Of a stretch of DNA of 64,000 nucleotides, positions 29,187 through 38,567 are shown one piece after another. The DNA is taken from assembly GCA_015233615.1 (NCBI GenBank), contig JADFXJ010000001.1, positions 42,825-106,824 of the forward strand, read 5' to 3'. Below the pieces are notes generated by a model. It was not told the DNA's origin. It saw only the letters and a list, made by a program, of their open reading frames with translations, and searched no databases. A program made the position numbers and the translations under genes. Source of the stretch: Nitrospirota bacterium. Its GTDB lineage: Bacteria > Nitrospirota > Thermodesulfovibrionia > Thermodesulfovibrionales > Magnetobacteriaceae. Position 1 is the first letter of the stretch, and every line of letters starts with the position of its first letter.

Positions 29187-30200
29187 TCATGCCAAATCTT
29201 TCACGCACTCCAGAATATTTTTTATTATACCATCTTCATCCAATCCGTACAGTCTGTGCAGTGCATCTCTGCTTCCCATGTCAAACACGTAGGAATCTCC
29301 AAAACCCATGTGTTTGCGCTTTATGTGCGTATCCATGCCGTTTACCGCACAGGCGACGATACTGTCGAGGCCACCCTTGTTTATAAAGGCCTCCTCGATA
29401 GTTATCACACAGGCATAATTGCCGAGAACTTTCCTGAACGATTCCTCGTTGAAGGGTTTCAGAACGTAAAAATCGATAACGCCAACGTCAAGATTCTGCC
29501 GGGCTAACCGCGCTGCGGCCTCAAGCGCCCTGTGCGTCATAAAGCCGGTTGAGACAATACAGATGCCGCTGCCCTTTTTGATCTCCGTAAAGCCGTCTTT
29601 CATATTAATCCCTGAATTAATGCCTGAACCGTTGCCGTATATTCTTCGCAAAGGTTTGCCGTCGAATCTCAGGTACTTTGGCGCTTTAACCTGTAGCGAA
29701 TAGTCCGCGAATTCTTGTACGAGGTACCAGTCGCTTGGGGAAAACAGCACCATGTTAGGAAGATTTCTCAAAATCGAGATGTCTTCCAGACAATGATGGG
29801 TAGGCCCGGCAACGTCGTAGCTTAACCCTGCTCCAACCCCGATGAGGTTTACGTTTAGTTCTCTTACGTGAGACATCAGAGACAGGTTGTTTCTTATCTG
29901 TTCATATGCCCGCATGGTAAGAAACGGAGCTATAGCATAGGCGTAAACGGTAAAACCTTCCAGCGCGAGTCCGGTGGAAACATTAAGTAAATTCTGCTCG
30001 GCTATTCCAACGTTTAGAAACCTGTCACTAAAATCCCGTCTCAGCCGGTCAAGCTTTGGAGAGCCAAAGTCGGCGGAAACGAAAAATATTTTATCGTTAC
30101 CCTTCATCCTTTCATAAATCGCGTCAATAAAAACGTCACGCATGGATTTTTGCTCAAGGTTCATGGCGTGGTTACCATTAACGGCAGGGTTATCATTCAT
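29187..30200 (-). CDS. Transketolase C-terminal subunit
   Basis: FFVSADFGSPKLDRLRRDFSDRFLNVGIAEQNLLNVSTGLALEG; VGAGLSYDVAGPTHHCLEDISILR. Confidence 0.92.
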   Translation of the reverse strand: MNDNPAVNGNHAMNLEQKSMRDVFIDAIYERMKGNDKIFFVSADFGSPKLDRLRRDFSDRFLNVGIAEQNLLNVSTGLALEGFTVYAYAIAPFLTMRAYEQIRNNLSLMSHVRELNVNLIGVGAGLSYDVAGPTHHCLEDISILRNLPNMVLFSPSDWYLVQEFADYSLQVKAPKYLRFDGKPLRRIYGNGSGINSGINMKDGFTEIKKGSGICIVSTGFMTHRALEAAARLARQNLDVGVIDFYVLKPFNEESFRKVLGNYACVITIEEAFINKGGLDSIVACAVNGMDTHIKRKHMGFGDSYVFDMGSRDALHRLYGLDEDGIIKNILECVKDLA

Positions 30201-30215
30201 GGCAGGGTGACCATT
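30162..30215. repeat. Three 18-bp tandem units at the split-transketolase junction
   Basis: catggcgtggttaccatt | aacggcagggttatcatt | catggcagggtgaccatt. Confidence 0.9.
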
Positions 30216-31117
30216 ATTTTATCGATTTCATCAGGAGAGAGGTTCCTGATATGGCTTATGGGATCACTTTCCAGAGCCGGTACACCCTTGCCCTTTATAG
30301 TATCCGCCACCACAACGGTTGGACAGTTTGGGCCCACATCATAGCCCACATCCCGGCCCATGTCTTGTTTCACATCCTGGCTTGAATCCTGGCCAGAATC
30401 CTGTTTCCCCTCTGCCAACCCCTTGAGTGTATCGTATAAAGTCTCCACATTGTGACCGTATATTCTTAGTGCATTCCAGCGAAACTGGGCGAATTTCTCC
30501 CCGATAGGTTCTATGTCGATGATATCCCTGCAAAAACCAAGCATGCAAGCCTTGTTATTATCGATTATGACAATCAGATTATCCAGTTTATGCTGTCCCG
30601 CAAACATGACGGCTTCCCAGACCGCACCTTCGTAGAGTTCGCCATCGCCCATGATGACAAACACCTTTCTCTCGTTGCCTTTTCTCTTTAAGGCCAGGGC
30701 AATGCCGCATCCGACTCCGATTCCATGCCCCAGAGAACCGTTTACCGTCTCATAGCCGGGAATTATAGGGTCTGGAATAGCGCCCAGAAAGGAGCCCTCA
30801 CGGCACACCCTTGCCAGTTCGTCCAAGTTGAAATACCCCATGTCGGCGAGAATGGGATATAAGCAAATCGAACCATGTCCCTTGCTGACGATTAGCCTGT
30901 CTCTGCCGTCCCACTTCGTATCCTTTGGGTTATGGCGAAGTAATTTGCCGTAGTACAGGACGCTGAAAATCTCCACGCAAGAAAGGGATGACGCGATTCG
31001 GGTACCCTGGGCTATTTTGTGTACTTTCAGCGTTTCTTTTCTTACCCAACGGGCTTTTTTCGTTATGCTATCGATGAGCAGGCGTTTATCGTTTTTTTCC
31101 ACTTTTATCCATACCAT
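30197..31117 (-). CDS. Transketolase N-terminal (TPP-binding) subunit
   Basis: RDRLIVSKGHGSICLYPILADMG; GSLGHGIGVGCGIALALK; VFVIMGDGELYEGAVWEAVMFA; 4-bp overlap with the C subunit. Confidence 0.92.
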   Translation of the reverse strand: MVWIKVEKNDKRLLIDSITKKARWVRKETLKVHKIAQGTRIASSLSCVEIFSVLYYGKLLRHNPKDTKWDGRDRLIVSKGHGSICLYPILADMGYFNLDELARVCREGSFLGAIPDPIIPGYETVNGSLGHGIGVGCGIALALKRKGNERKVFVIMGDGELYEGAVWEAVMFAGQHKLDNLIVIIDNNKACMLGFCRDIIDIEPIGEKFAQFRWNALRIYGHNVETLYDTLKGLAEGKQDSGQDSSQDVKQDMGRDVGYDVGPNCPTVVVADTIKGKGVPALESDPISHIRNLSPDEIDKIMVTLP

Positions 31118-31239
31118 TGTAATGGCTTTTCATGATGCTGGTTTTTATGATACCGGCTTTTTCATGATGCCAGTTTTTTCATGATGATTTTTTTCAAGAC
31201 GCCACCTTTTTCATGCCCGTGGCGCGTAAGTTCTTGGGC

Positions 31240-32187
31240 CTATACGTTGGAGTACTTGCTGTTGGTGATTATTTTGTAGCCCTTTACGAGCTCTTTAATC
31301 CCCATGTCAAGCGAATGGGCCGGCTTAAAGCCGGTTTTTTCTATTTTCTCGTTGGAAACGATATAATCCCTCTTGTCGGGGTCCTCGCCTACGGGCGCCT
31401 CAAGGCAGACAAAATCAGGCACGTAACGTTTTATCTTTTCGCACAGCTCCAGTTTCGAAAGATTAGCATCGGATAAACCCACGTTATACGCTTCACCCTT
31501 CATCCTGTCGAAATTCTCAATTCCGTGGAGAAATGCCCTTGCAACGTCCCGGATGTGAATGTAGTTTCTCTTGAAATGGCCTTCGAAGACCACGACAAAC
31601 CTGTCCTTGACGGCCCGGTAAGTAAAGTCGTTCACTAAAAGGTCCATTCTCATTCTTGGGGCCATGCCAAAAACCGTCGCCAGTCTGAAACTTATAGAGT
31701 TGCCCCGGTCTATGACGATTTTTTCCGCCTCCACTTTCATCCTTCCATACAGGGAAATCGGGTTAAGAGGAGTCTCCTCGGTACAGTACACACCCTTTTG
31801 CCCTATGCCATAACCGCTGTTAGTGGTAGGCATAATTATCGCTTGCTCTTTGGAGGCAAGTTTCACTATCGAGCCAATGGCATCCCGATTGGTTGTAATC
31901 GTTCCAATCTGATCACGGGAGCACAGAGGCGCACCGACCAACGCGGCCAGTGGTATTATAACGTCCGCCTTTGCAACGAGAGGTTTTAGTGCCGCCTCGT
32001 CTCTGGCGTCTCCACGGACAACGTCAAAATCGTCGTTGGCGCAGCATTCAAGGAGAGAATTTTGGCCAAACATAAAATTATCCAGCACAGTAACGCTAAA
32101 ACCCGACTTCAAAAACTCCGGAACCATAATGGAACCAAGATATCCGGCTCCTCCCGTTACCAATATATGTTTCATAGGTTGTACCAT
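31240..32187 (-). CDS. NAD-dependent sugar epimerase/dehydratase (SDR)
   Basis: KHILVTGGAGYLGSIMVPEFLKSG; PTTNSGYGIGQKG...SLYGRMKVEAEK. Confidence 0.9.
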   Translation of the reverse strand: MVQPMKHILVTGGAGYLGSIMVPEFLKSGFSVTVLDNFMFGQNSLLECCANDDFDVVRGDARDEAALKPLVAKADVIIPLAALVGAPLCSRDQIGTITTNRDAIGSIVKLASKEQAIIMPTTNSGYGIGQKGVYCTEETPLNPISLYGRMKVEAEKIVIDRGNSISFRLATVFGMAPRMRMDLLVNDFTYRAVKDRFVVVFEGHFKRNYIHIRDVARAFLHGIENFDRMKGEAYNVGLSDANLSKLELCEKIKRYVPDFVCLEAPVGEDPDKRDYIVSNEKIEKTGFKPAHSLDMGIKELVKGYKIITNSKYSNV

Positions 32188-32557
32188 CCTTCGCCTGTAT
32201 TCAAATTTATTCCCGGCTTACTCCCGCCTTAATTCATATGCATATCATAAATAATCATATATAAACATATATATTTATATATTGTAATAATGTTCGACGA
32301 ATTTTGCAAATACTTTTACGCGAATTTTGGATATTTATAGTATCGTCTGGCTCAAAAAGGATTAAAAAAAGTAAAATACACGCATAAGTGAAATAAATCT
32401 TGCAAAAAAAAAGTAAAATATTATATAGTTAGAAATCTCTTATCGATAAGCACTATAATAAGCGGTATACGCGGTATTATTTTAAGCTAACATAAGATAA
32501 TATATAATTAAAGTAGCTTATAAGCGATAATAAGACGCCATTTTATTAAGGTAGGGA

Positions 32558-33463
32558 ATGAATATAAGATCCGTTGTGTTAAGGTTTATTAACAAGCTCT
32601 TTCCGATTCGGATGGAAGGAGACGCCCTCATCGGCAACGTTACGAAAGAATACGACATATCGTGCGTAATAAACTTTTATGGCCGGATAGACTTGTTGGA
32701 AGGCATACTATATTGTCTGGCGGACCAGGACTTGCCAAAGAACAGATATGAGGTTATACTGGTTGAGGACAGGGGAGGGTCAAAGGAGGGCTTTGCAGCT
32801 TACAACAAATTTAAAAACAAAATGAATGTTCGATATTATTTTTTAAGCGAAAGCTATGGCAGAATAGGATATGCTAAAAACTTCGGTCTGGAAAAAGTGA
32901 AGGGGAGGTATTGTCTGCTTTTGGACGACGATACCGTCTTAACAGGCTGCAGCTTCCTTACCGATCTTATTGAAGAGTTTCGCAAATCGGAATCAGAGGC
33001 GATAGTGCCTTTTGGAAGTGCCAGCTTTTGTTTGTGGAAGGAAAAATATGACTACCACGACCCTTACTTTCCCACTAACCGCTGCATGGCTTACACAACG
33101 GATGTTCTCGTCTCGTTGCATGGTTTTGTATCGGAGATAATAGGACAGGAAGACGTTGAATTCGTTATTCGTTACCTGGCTTCGGGAAGAGAGTTTTACA
33201 AATCCAATAAACTGAAATATATGCATCCGCCGTTTATCGTACATAACCTCAATAAGGCTATAGCCGTAGGGAAGTCTATTGCCGGCATGAAGCACAGGTA
33301 TCATCCGTTCATTTATTTAATGCTTATCGTTAACGGGGCCAGGCATTTGCCGCTGCTTTTATTCTCATTTAACCTGAAACTACGTACGCAGGGCAGATTT
33401 GCCCTTGGCTTTGTCATTGGCGTGTTTTATTCTATCTTCGATCTTAAAATCGATTATAAATAG
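32558..33463 (+). CDS. Family 2 glycosyltransferase
   Basis: DISCVINFYGRIDLLEGILYCLADQDLPKNRYEVILVEDRGG; GRYCLLLDDDTVL. Confidence 0.87.
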   Translation: MNIRSVVLRFINKLFPIRMEGDALIGNVTKEYDISCVINFYGRIDLLEGILYCLADQDLPKNRYEVILVEDRGGSKEGFAAYNKFKNKMNVRYYFLSESYGRIGYAKNFGLEKVKGRYCLLLDDDTVLTGCSFLTDLIEEFRKSESEAIVPFGSASFCLWKEKYDYHDPYFPTNRCMAYTTDVLVSLHGFVSEIIGQEDVEFVIRYLASGREFYKSNKLKYMHPPFIVHNLNKAIAVGKSIAGMKHRYHPFIYLMLIVNGARHLPLLLFSFNLKLRTQGRFALGFVIGVFYSIFDLKIDYK

Positions 33464-33532
33464 AACCTTTTACACCAGTAGAACCTTTTAAGCAGATGGA
33501 ATCTTTTGCACAGATGGAATCTATTTACGATG
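33461..33532. repeat. Four 18-bp tandem units spanning stop codon to start codon
   Basis: tagaaccttttacaccag/tagaaccttttaagcaga/tggaatcttttgcacaga/tggaatctatttacgatg. Confidence 0.93.
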
Positions 33533-34615
33533 GGATATGATTATTTAATAGTTGGTTGCGGTTTTGCAGGAGCCGTATCGGCCAGATGTCTTGCCGACAG
33601 AGGCAGGAAGGTTTTAATTATGGAGCGTCGCAGCCATATAGGAGGCAACTCGTACGATTTCTATAATTCATTCGATATTCTTGTTCACAAGTATGGCCCT
33701 CACTATTTTAGAACCAACGATAAAGATGTATGGCAATTTCTTTCGGGATTTACCGAATGGAGGTATTGTCAGTATGTTATAAAGTCATGCGTTGACGGGC
33801 AATTATTCGATTTTCCGGTTAACCTGAACACTATTAATCAATTTTACGGTACCCGTTTCTCTTCGATGGAGGCTAAAGAGTTTATCGAAAAGTTAAGAGT
33901 AAAGATTGACAGGCCCCGAAATAGTAAAGAACAGGTTATTTCCATTATAGGCGAAAATATTTATAATGCGTTCTTTAAGAACTATACAATCAAACAATGG
34001 GGAGTCGATCCGTCGAATCTGGATGCTTCGGTTACAGCAAGGATTCCCGTAAGGTTTAACAAAGATCCAAGATATTTCGAAAGCATTTATCAAGCTATGC
34101 CAAAAGAAGGTTATTCTAAACTTTTCGAAAATATGTTGGATCACCCTGATATAAGCCTGATGCTTAATACCGATTACCATAAAGATAAAGACGGGATTAA
34201 TTATACGAAACTGATTTATACCGGTTGTATCGACGAGTATTTCGATTTTCAATTTGGTAAATTACCATATCGTTCTCTCCGTTTCGAATTCGAAAATTAC
34301 GAGCAGGAGTATTATCAGGAGTATTCGCAGATAAATTATCCGAATGAATACGATTTTACGAGAGTTGTAGAGATAAAACATGTAACCGGTCAAAAGATAA
34401 GTAAGACGACCATTGTCAGAGAGTACCCGGAATCGGAGGGAGAACCTTATTATCCGATACCGATGATGAAAAATGAACAATTATACTTAAAATATAAAAA
34501 TGAGGCCGATAAACTAAGAGACACGTATTTTATTGGCAGGTTAGCACAATATAAATATTTGAATATGGATCAGGTAGTCAAAGAGAGCATAGACTTGATT
34601 AATAAACTGGAATGA
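33530..34615 (+). CDS. glf: UDP-galactopyranose mutase
   Basis: YDYLIVGCGFAGAVSARCLADRGRKVLIMERRSHIGGNSYD; KYGPHYFRTND; FKNYTIKQWG; YTGCIDEYFDFQFGKLPYRSLRFE. Confidence 0.93.
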   Translation: MGYDYLIVGCGFAGAVSARCLADRGRKVLIMERRSHIGGNSYDFYNSFDILVHKYGPHYFRTNDKDVWQFLSGFTEWRYCQYVIKSCVDGQLFDFPVNLNTINQFYGTRFSSMEAKEFIEKLRVKIDRPRNSKEQVISIIGENIYNAFFKNYTIKQWGVDPSNLDASVTARIPVRFNKDPRYFESIYQAMPKEGYSKLFENMLDHPDISLMLNTDYHKDKDGINYTKLIYTGCIDEYFDFQFGKLPYRSLRFEFENYEQEYYQEYSQINYPNEYDFTRVVEIKHVTGQKISKTTIVREYPESEGEPYYPIPMMKNEQLYLKYKNEADKLRDTYFIGRLAQYKYLNMDQVVKESIDLINKLE

Positions 34616-34624
34616 AGAGATATG

Positions 34625-34706
34625 TCGTTACCTGCAATTACCGGTGACTCTCATCTGCTACCGGTGACTCCCGGCACCGGCGACTCTCATTTGCTACCGG
34701 TGAAAT
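34625..34706. repeat. Degenerate tandem repeat (CTACCGGTGACTCTCATYTG) filling a convergent junction
   Basis: attaccggtgactctcatctg / ctaccggtgactcccgg / caccggcgactctcatttg / ctaccggtgaaatttatctg. Confidence 0.8.
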
Positions 34707-36524
34707 TTATCTGATACCGTGGCTTACGGTGTTTTCATTTGTTTTCCCCCGGGTAGCCGATTCTATCTGTTTCTTCATCTGAGAGGCGACTAAAAAGGAG
34801 AGAGACCTTTGTGCAAATTCTCCCATGGGGTCTATTTCTATCACTGTGGTGAAGTATTCTTCGGCTTTTCTGTAGTCATTCAGCGAGAGGGAGCATATCC
34901 CCATGTTGTAATATACCTGTACCTGCCTGGGGGATAATCTCAAAGCCAATTTAAAGGTGTCTATAGCTTTCTTCAACTGTGCTTCCTTATCTTTAGGATT
35001 AATTTCGGATAGGCGCATGTGCAGGTAGCCGATGTTGTTATACGCGTATACGTTTCTGGGATCGGCTTTTATAGCCGACATAAAGTAATCTCCGGCTTTA
35101 GTATAATTCTGTTTTTTCAGTTCCACGTCTCCCAGGGAATTTAGTATACCCGAAGTCTGCATGAGGCTCTTAACGGGATTACGATAGGCGGTTAACAATT
35201 CCCTTTCAGCCTCTTCATAATTTTTTGCGTTTATCAGCGCCACTCCGTAGTTGGTATGTGCCAGGGTAGAATCGGGATTTTTCCTGACGGTGTCCGCCCA
35301 GATGGTGAAATCACTGTGCCAATCTTTCAGTCTTTCGGACGTAATAAGGGCCAGCAATATTATAATAATACACGATGCGGGTATGTAGAGCTTCTTTCCT
35401 CCGGGGATGGAAGATAAAAGCAAGGCTACAAGTACTGAAAATCCTACGGCGGGGAGGTACATATATCGCTCCGCCAAAGGATTTGCTATCTGTGAGATGG
35501 TTATCGACAACGATGGAGAAAGCGTAATAAACACCCACAGAAGGAAAAACAGCTCCCATTTCCTGCCTTTTATCAGCAGACCGGCGGCAAGAGCTAAAGG
35601 TAGAAACAAGACGAGCAGGTGGGCCGGGTTGTGGGGTATCTGTGGCATTACGCTCAGGTGTACCGGAGCGAGTAATTTTTCGAGGTAATAAGTGGTGCCG
35701 AGTGTCACGGCTTTTACTTTACTGTAAAGGTCCAATGAAGGCGCGAGAAATGCAGTCTCGCTGCCGGGCTTCCTGAAGAGCTCTCTTAACCCGGAGCCGC
35801 TTCTCAGGTAGAAGTAAAAGACCGTTGTAGCGAACAAAGAGGCTATGGAAAAAATGAACTCTTTCTTTCGCATTTTTCTTAATAAGCCAAAGACGAAGGC
35901 TATGCCGATGAAAGATATGGCGTTTTCTTTCGAAAAAAGTGAGCAGAGGAAAAAAAAGGCCATTAAGACAAGCGATGCCACCTTCTTTTCATAGTCGTAC
36001 AGGATGAGGCAAAGGAAGGCCAGAAGGAAAAACATGGTGGCCAGCGGGTCGGTGCGACCGGATATCCAGACGACGGATTCGGTGTTAATAGGATGGAAGG
36101 CAAATATCAACGCTCCAATGGCCGGTACGGTTATAACACGCGAGAAACTGAAGGAGCCATCGCCCGAACTTGTAATAACGGAAAATTCTATAAGTTTGGT
36201 TAGTACGAAAAAAAGAAGAAAAACGTTTAGTCCGTGGATTAGCAAGTTCGTCAGGTGGTAGCCTATGGGGTTTAAATGCCAGAAGCCGTGGTCTATTATC
36301 GCGGAGAGACCGATAAGTGGACGATAATAAACTCCACTGGAGTCAAAGAAACTGAATGGGTGCGAATGGTTGTAGGAGGAATGGTCGTTCAGTACCCCTA
36401 TGTCATCCCAGAAGAAGCCGCTCTTCAGAGACGGTATAAATATAAGAACAGCCAGTAACGCAAGGGAGAGCCCTGCCAGCAATATACGTTTATCGAATTT
36501 GTCTTTCGTAGCCATCCCTGTCAT
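34707..36524 (-). CDS. Multi-TM protein with C-terminal TPR repeats (TMTC-like)
   Basis: N-terminal TM helices with SGFFWDDIGVL; LINAKNYEEAERELLTAY..., ADPRNVYAYNNIGYLHMRL, VYYNMGICSLSLNDYRKAEEYFTTVIEIDP TPRs. Confidence 0.85.
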   Translation of the reverse strand: MTGMATKDKFDKRILLAGLSLALLAVLIFIPSLKSGFFWDDIGVLNDHSSYNHSHPFSFFDSSGVYYRPLIGLSAIIDHGFWHLNPIGYHLTNLLIHGLNVFLLFFVLTKLIEFSVITSSGDGSFSFSRVITVPAIGALIFAFHPINTESVVWISGRTDPLATMFFLLAFLCLILYDYEKKVASLVLMAFFFLCSLFSKENAISFIGIAFVFGLLRKMRKKEFIFSIASLFATTVFYFYLRSGSGLRELFRKPGSETAFLAPSLDLYSKVKAVTLGTTYYLEKLLAPVHLSVMPQIPHNPAHLLVLFLPLALAAGLLIKGRKWELFFLLWVFITLSPSLSITISQIANPLAERYMYLPAVGFSVLVALLLSSIPGGKKLYIPASCIIIILLALITSERLKDWHSDFTIWADTVRKNPDSTLAHTNYGVALINAKNYEEAERELLTAYRNPVKSLMQTSGILNSLGDVELKKQNYTKAGDYFMSAIKADPRNVYAYNNIGYLHMRLSEINPKDKEAQLKKAIDTFKLALRLSPRQVQVYYNMGICSLSLNDYRKAEEYFTTVIEIDPMGEFAQRSLSFLVASQMKKQIESATRGKTNENTVSHGIR

Positions 36525-36576
36525 AAGTACTTAATCAATTTTACCACTCTAACATTTTACCACACAGGCAGCCGAA

Positions 36577-36622
36577 AAATAAAAAAAGCCTTCCGCCGGC
36601 TTTTCACCAACAACGGAAGGCT
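36577..36622 (-). terminator. Rho-independent terminator downstream of the NHLP gene
   Basis: Minus strand gccttccg...cggaaggc stem followed by a T-rich tract (aaataaaaaaa on +). Confidence 0.75.
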
Positions 36623-36648
36623 CGTGATACAGGATATCGTTATGAGCA

Positions 36649-36978
36649 TCAGGATTCGACTGTTTCGAGCATCGCTTCTTCCCAGTATCTTCTTGGGGAA
36701 GTTTCTTTGAAGAGCACTCTGCTGAAATCTTCGAACATTTCATTAATCCAGCAATCGGAATAAGATTCATTCTCCGGGATGTGAGAAGGAATGACAAAGT
36801 GAACTGTTTCATCGGTATTTTCGAAGAATTTCATGGTTGTACCTTCAGGAAGATCTAAACCGTGCTCACGAAATACTGTAAGTGGATCCTCTAACAAGCG
36901 TTTTCTGAAATCTTCGTCTGCCAGAGCGAAAGTGAAAATATCCTTGAATTGCGTCTTTGCTTCCGCATAACCCAACAT
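36649..36978 (-). CDS. NHLP (nitrile hydratase-like leader)-type RiPP precursor-like protein
   Basis: FRKRLLEDPLTVFREHGLDLPEGTTMKFFENTDETVHFVIPSHIP matches the NHLP leader pattern; strong SD (aggggggat). Confidence 0.8.
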   Translation of the reverse strand: MLGYAEAKTQFKDIFTFALADEDFRKRLLEDPLTVFREHGLDLPEGTTMKFFENTDETVHFVIPSHIPENESYSDCWINEMFEDFSRVLFKETSPRRYWEEAMLETVES

Positions 36979-37215
36979 ATCATATCCCCCCTTTCTGCTT
37001 TATGCGGGAATTTGCTCATATCTTATTTTGCAGGCAAAATAACTATTGCTACAAAATAACACCATCTTCCTTATTTATAATACCAGATTGCCCGCAATTA
37101 AATCTACAAATATGTTACATCGCCACATGATAGCATCCCGGGTTTTATACAATGCAGGTTAATGCAAGAGCAATCACGCTTTTCATTTCCAGCGGTTAAC
37201 AGATAAATTAAATCA

Positions 37216-37237
37216 GGGGGAGCAGCCGGGCTCCCCC
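37216..37237 (-). terminator. GC-rich hairpin downstream of cytochrome gene
   Basis: GGGGGAGC-agccgg-GCTCCCCC dyad with A/T-rich flank. Confidence 0.6.
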
Positions 37238-37309
37238 GTTATTTAAAGCAGAATATGACTGAAAAAGCAAATATGCGGCTAACCACTTAAAAGTGTTAGC
37301 AAATTGAGT

Positions 37310-37756
37310 TTATTTCGTCTCCACGATATGACATTTCTTACAGTCCAAAGTCTGATGCTTCATCATCGACTTAACCTTCTCCGTCATTCCCTTAGGCCCT
37401 TTTTCTCCATGACAGGTTTTGCAGTCCATCCCCTCATGTTCGAGCATCATTTTGTTGGCAAGGGGTGTTTTCGTAACGGTCTCTTTCGCTTCCTTAATCT
37501 TCTTTGTCTTAACGTCATGGCAATCCGTACACTTTTGTCCGGGATGGTTCCCCATTTTTACGTCTTTAGGCCCGTTTTCTCCATGGCATATCCGGCAATC
37601 CATTCCAACGTGTTCCGGCATCATTTTCCACATCTCAGCTTTTGGAGCTGCTTCTTTAGCTTCGGTCGATGAAATCCCTAACATAAACAATCCTAAGAAT
37701 AAGGCAAGTACGATGGACATGGACTGAATCTTCTTCATAAATCCTCCTTCTTGCAT
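37310..37756 (-). CDS. Tetrahaem c-type cytochrome
   Basis: Signal peptide; CRICH, CTDCH, CKTCH, CKKCH; two duplicated dihaem modules. Confidence 0.9.
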   Translation of the reverse strand: MQEGGFMKKIQSMSIVLALFLGLFMLGISSTEAKEAAPKAEMWKMMPEHVGMDCRICHGENGPKDVKMGNHPGQKCTDCHDVKTKKIKEAKETVTKTPLANKMMLEHEGMDCKTCHGEKGPKGMTEKVKSMMKHQTLDCKKCHIVETK

Positions 37757-37994
37757 AAACGGAAAGAATTTAATTCAGGGCAACTAAGTTGCCGTCCTCA
37801 TCAGATATTATTTAGTTTAACATAAAGTATCTTCATTTTGGAAGCATGGTATGACAGTTTATTTTTATTACAAGGCAACTACTGCCGTATCAGGACGTAG
37901 TTTATCTTTAGTTTGCGAGTTTTCGGTTTACTCACCTGAAGCGGCCCGGTTAAAGCGAAAAATGGTGGGTTAATGGTAAGTTAGCGATTCGTAT

Positions 37995-38021
37995 AAAAAA
38001 ACCCGGCATTATGCCGGGTTC
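37995..38021 (-). terminator. Rho-independent terminator for the TM2-domain gene
   Basis: aacccggcattatgccgggtt dyad; T7 tract on the minus strand. Confidence 0.8.
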
Positions 38022-38062
38022 GAAGTAATGTTTCAAGGAAGGTTTCTATTAAAAAAGATTGA

Positions 38063-38311
38063 TTACCATTTAGTGATAGGGAGGTTGTCCTTGTCTTTGA
38101 ATGCGCCGAGGGAGATCATTACGAAGTCTATGAAATACCATAATCCCATTCCGCCGCCGGTGAAGAGCATTATTATACCGGTTCCTATCTTGTTTACATA
38201 AAAACGATGTCCGCCCGCCCAACCTAAAAATAAGCATATAAGAAGTGTTACCAAACGACTTTTTTCGGATACTTGTTCCTCGGCCATAATATTGACTCCT
38301 CTGTGATTCAT
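38063..38311 (-). CDS. TM2-domain membrane protein
   Basis: VTLLICLFLGWAGGHRFYVNKIGTGIIMLFTGGGMGLWYFIDFVMI. Confidence 0.9.
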   Translation of the reverse strand: MNHRGVNIMAEEQVSEKSRLVTLLICLFLGWAGGHRFYVNKIGTGIIMLFTGGGMGLWYFIDFVMISLGAFKDKDNLPITKW

Positions 38312-38567
38312 TAATCATAGGCATCCAATGGATACCTCGTATATTCATGATGTTATCATGAGTTTATAATACACCGAAGAAACCGGATTGTCTGTATCAT
38401 ATGATACAAAGTATCAATATTTTTATAACTCGCCACTCATGAAGACATATCCAGGGATTTTTGTGAGTTAACGTTTTTGTGAGTTGACCGGGCTTATGGG
38501 ACTGCGCTGACCTATACGACAACGTTAGGTCAGCGCCATTACACGTATTTAAAGGATTATCTATGGA

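Noticed and set aside
33461-33532. 18-bp repeats as a CRISPR or integron-like array
   Set aside because: Contiguous imperfect units without spacers; better explained by tandem duplication.
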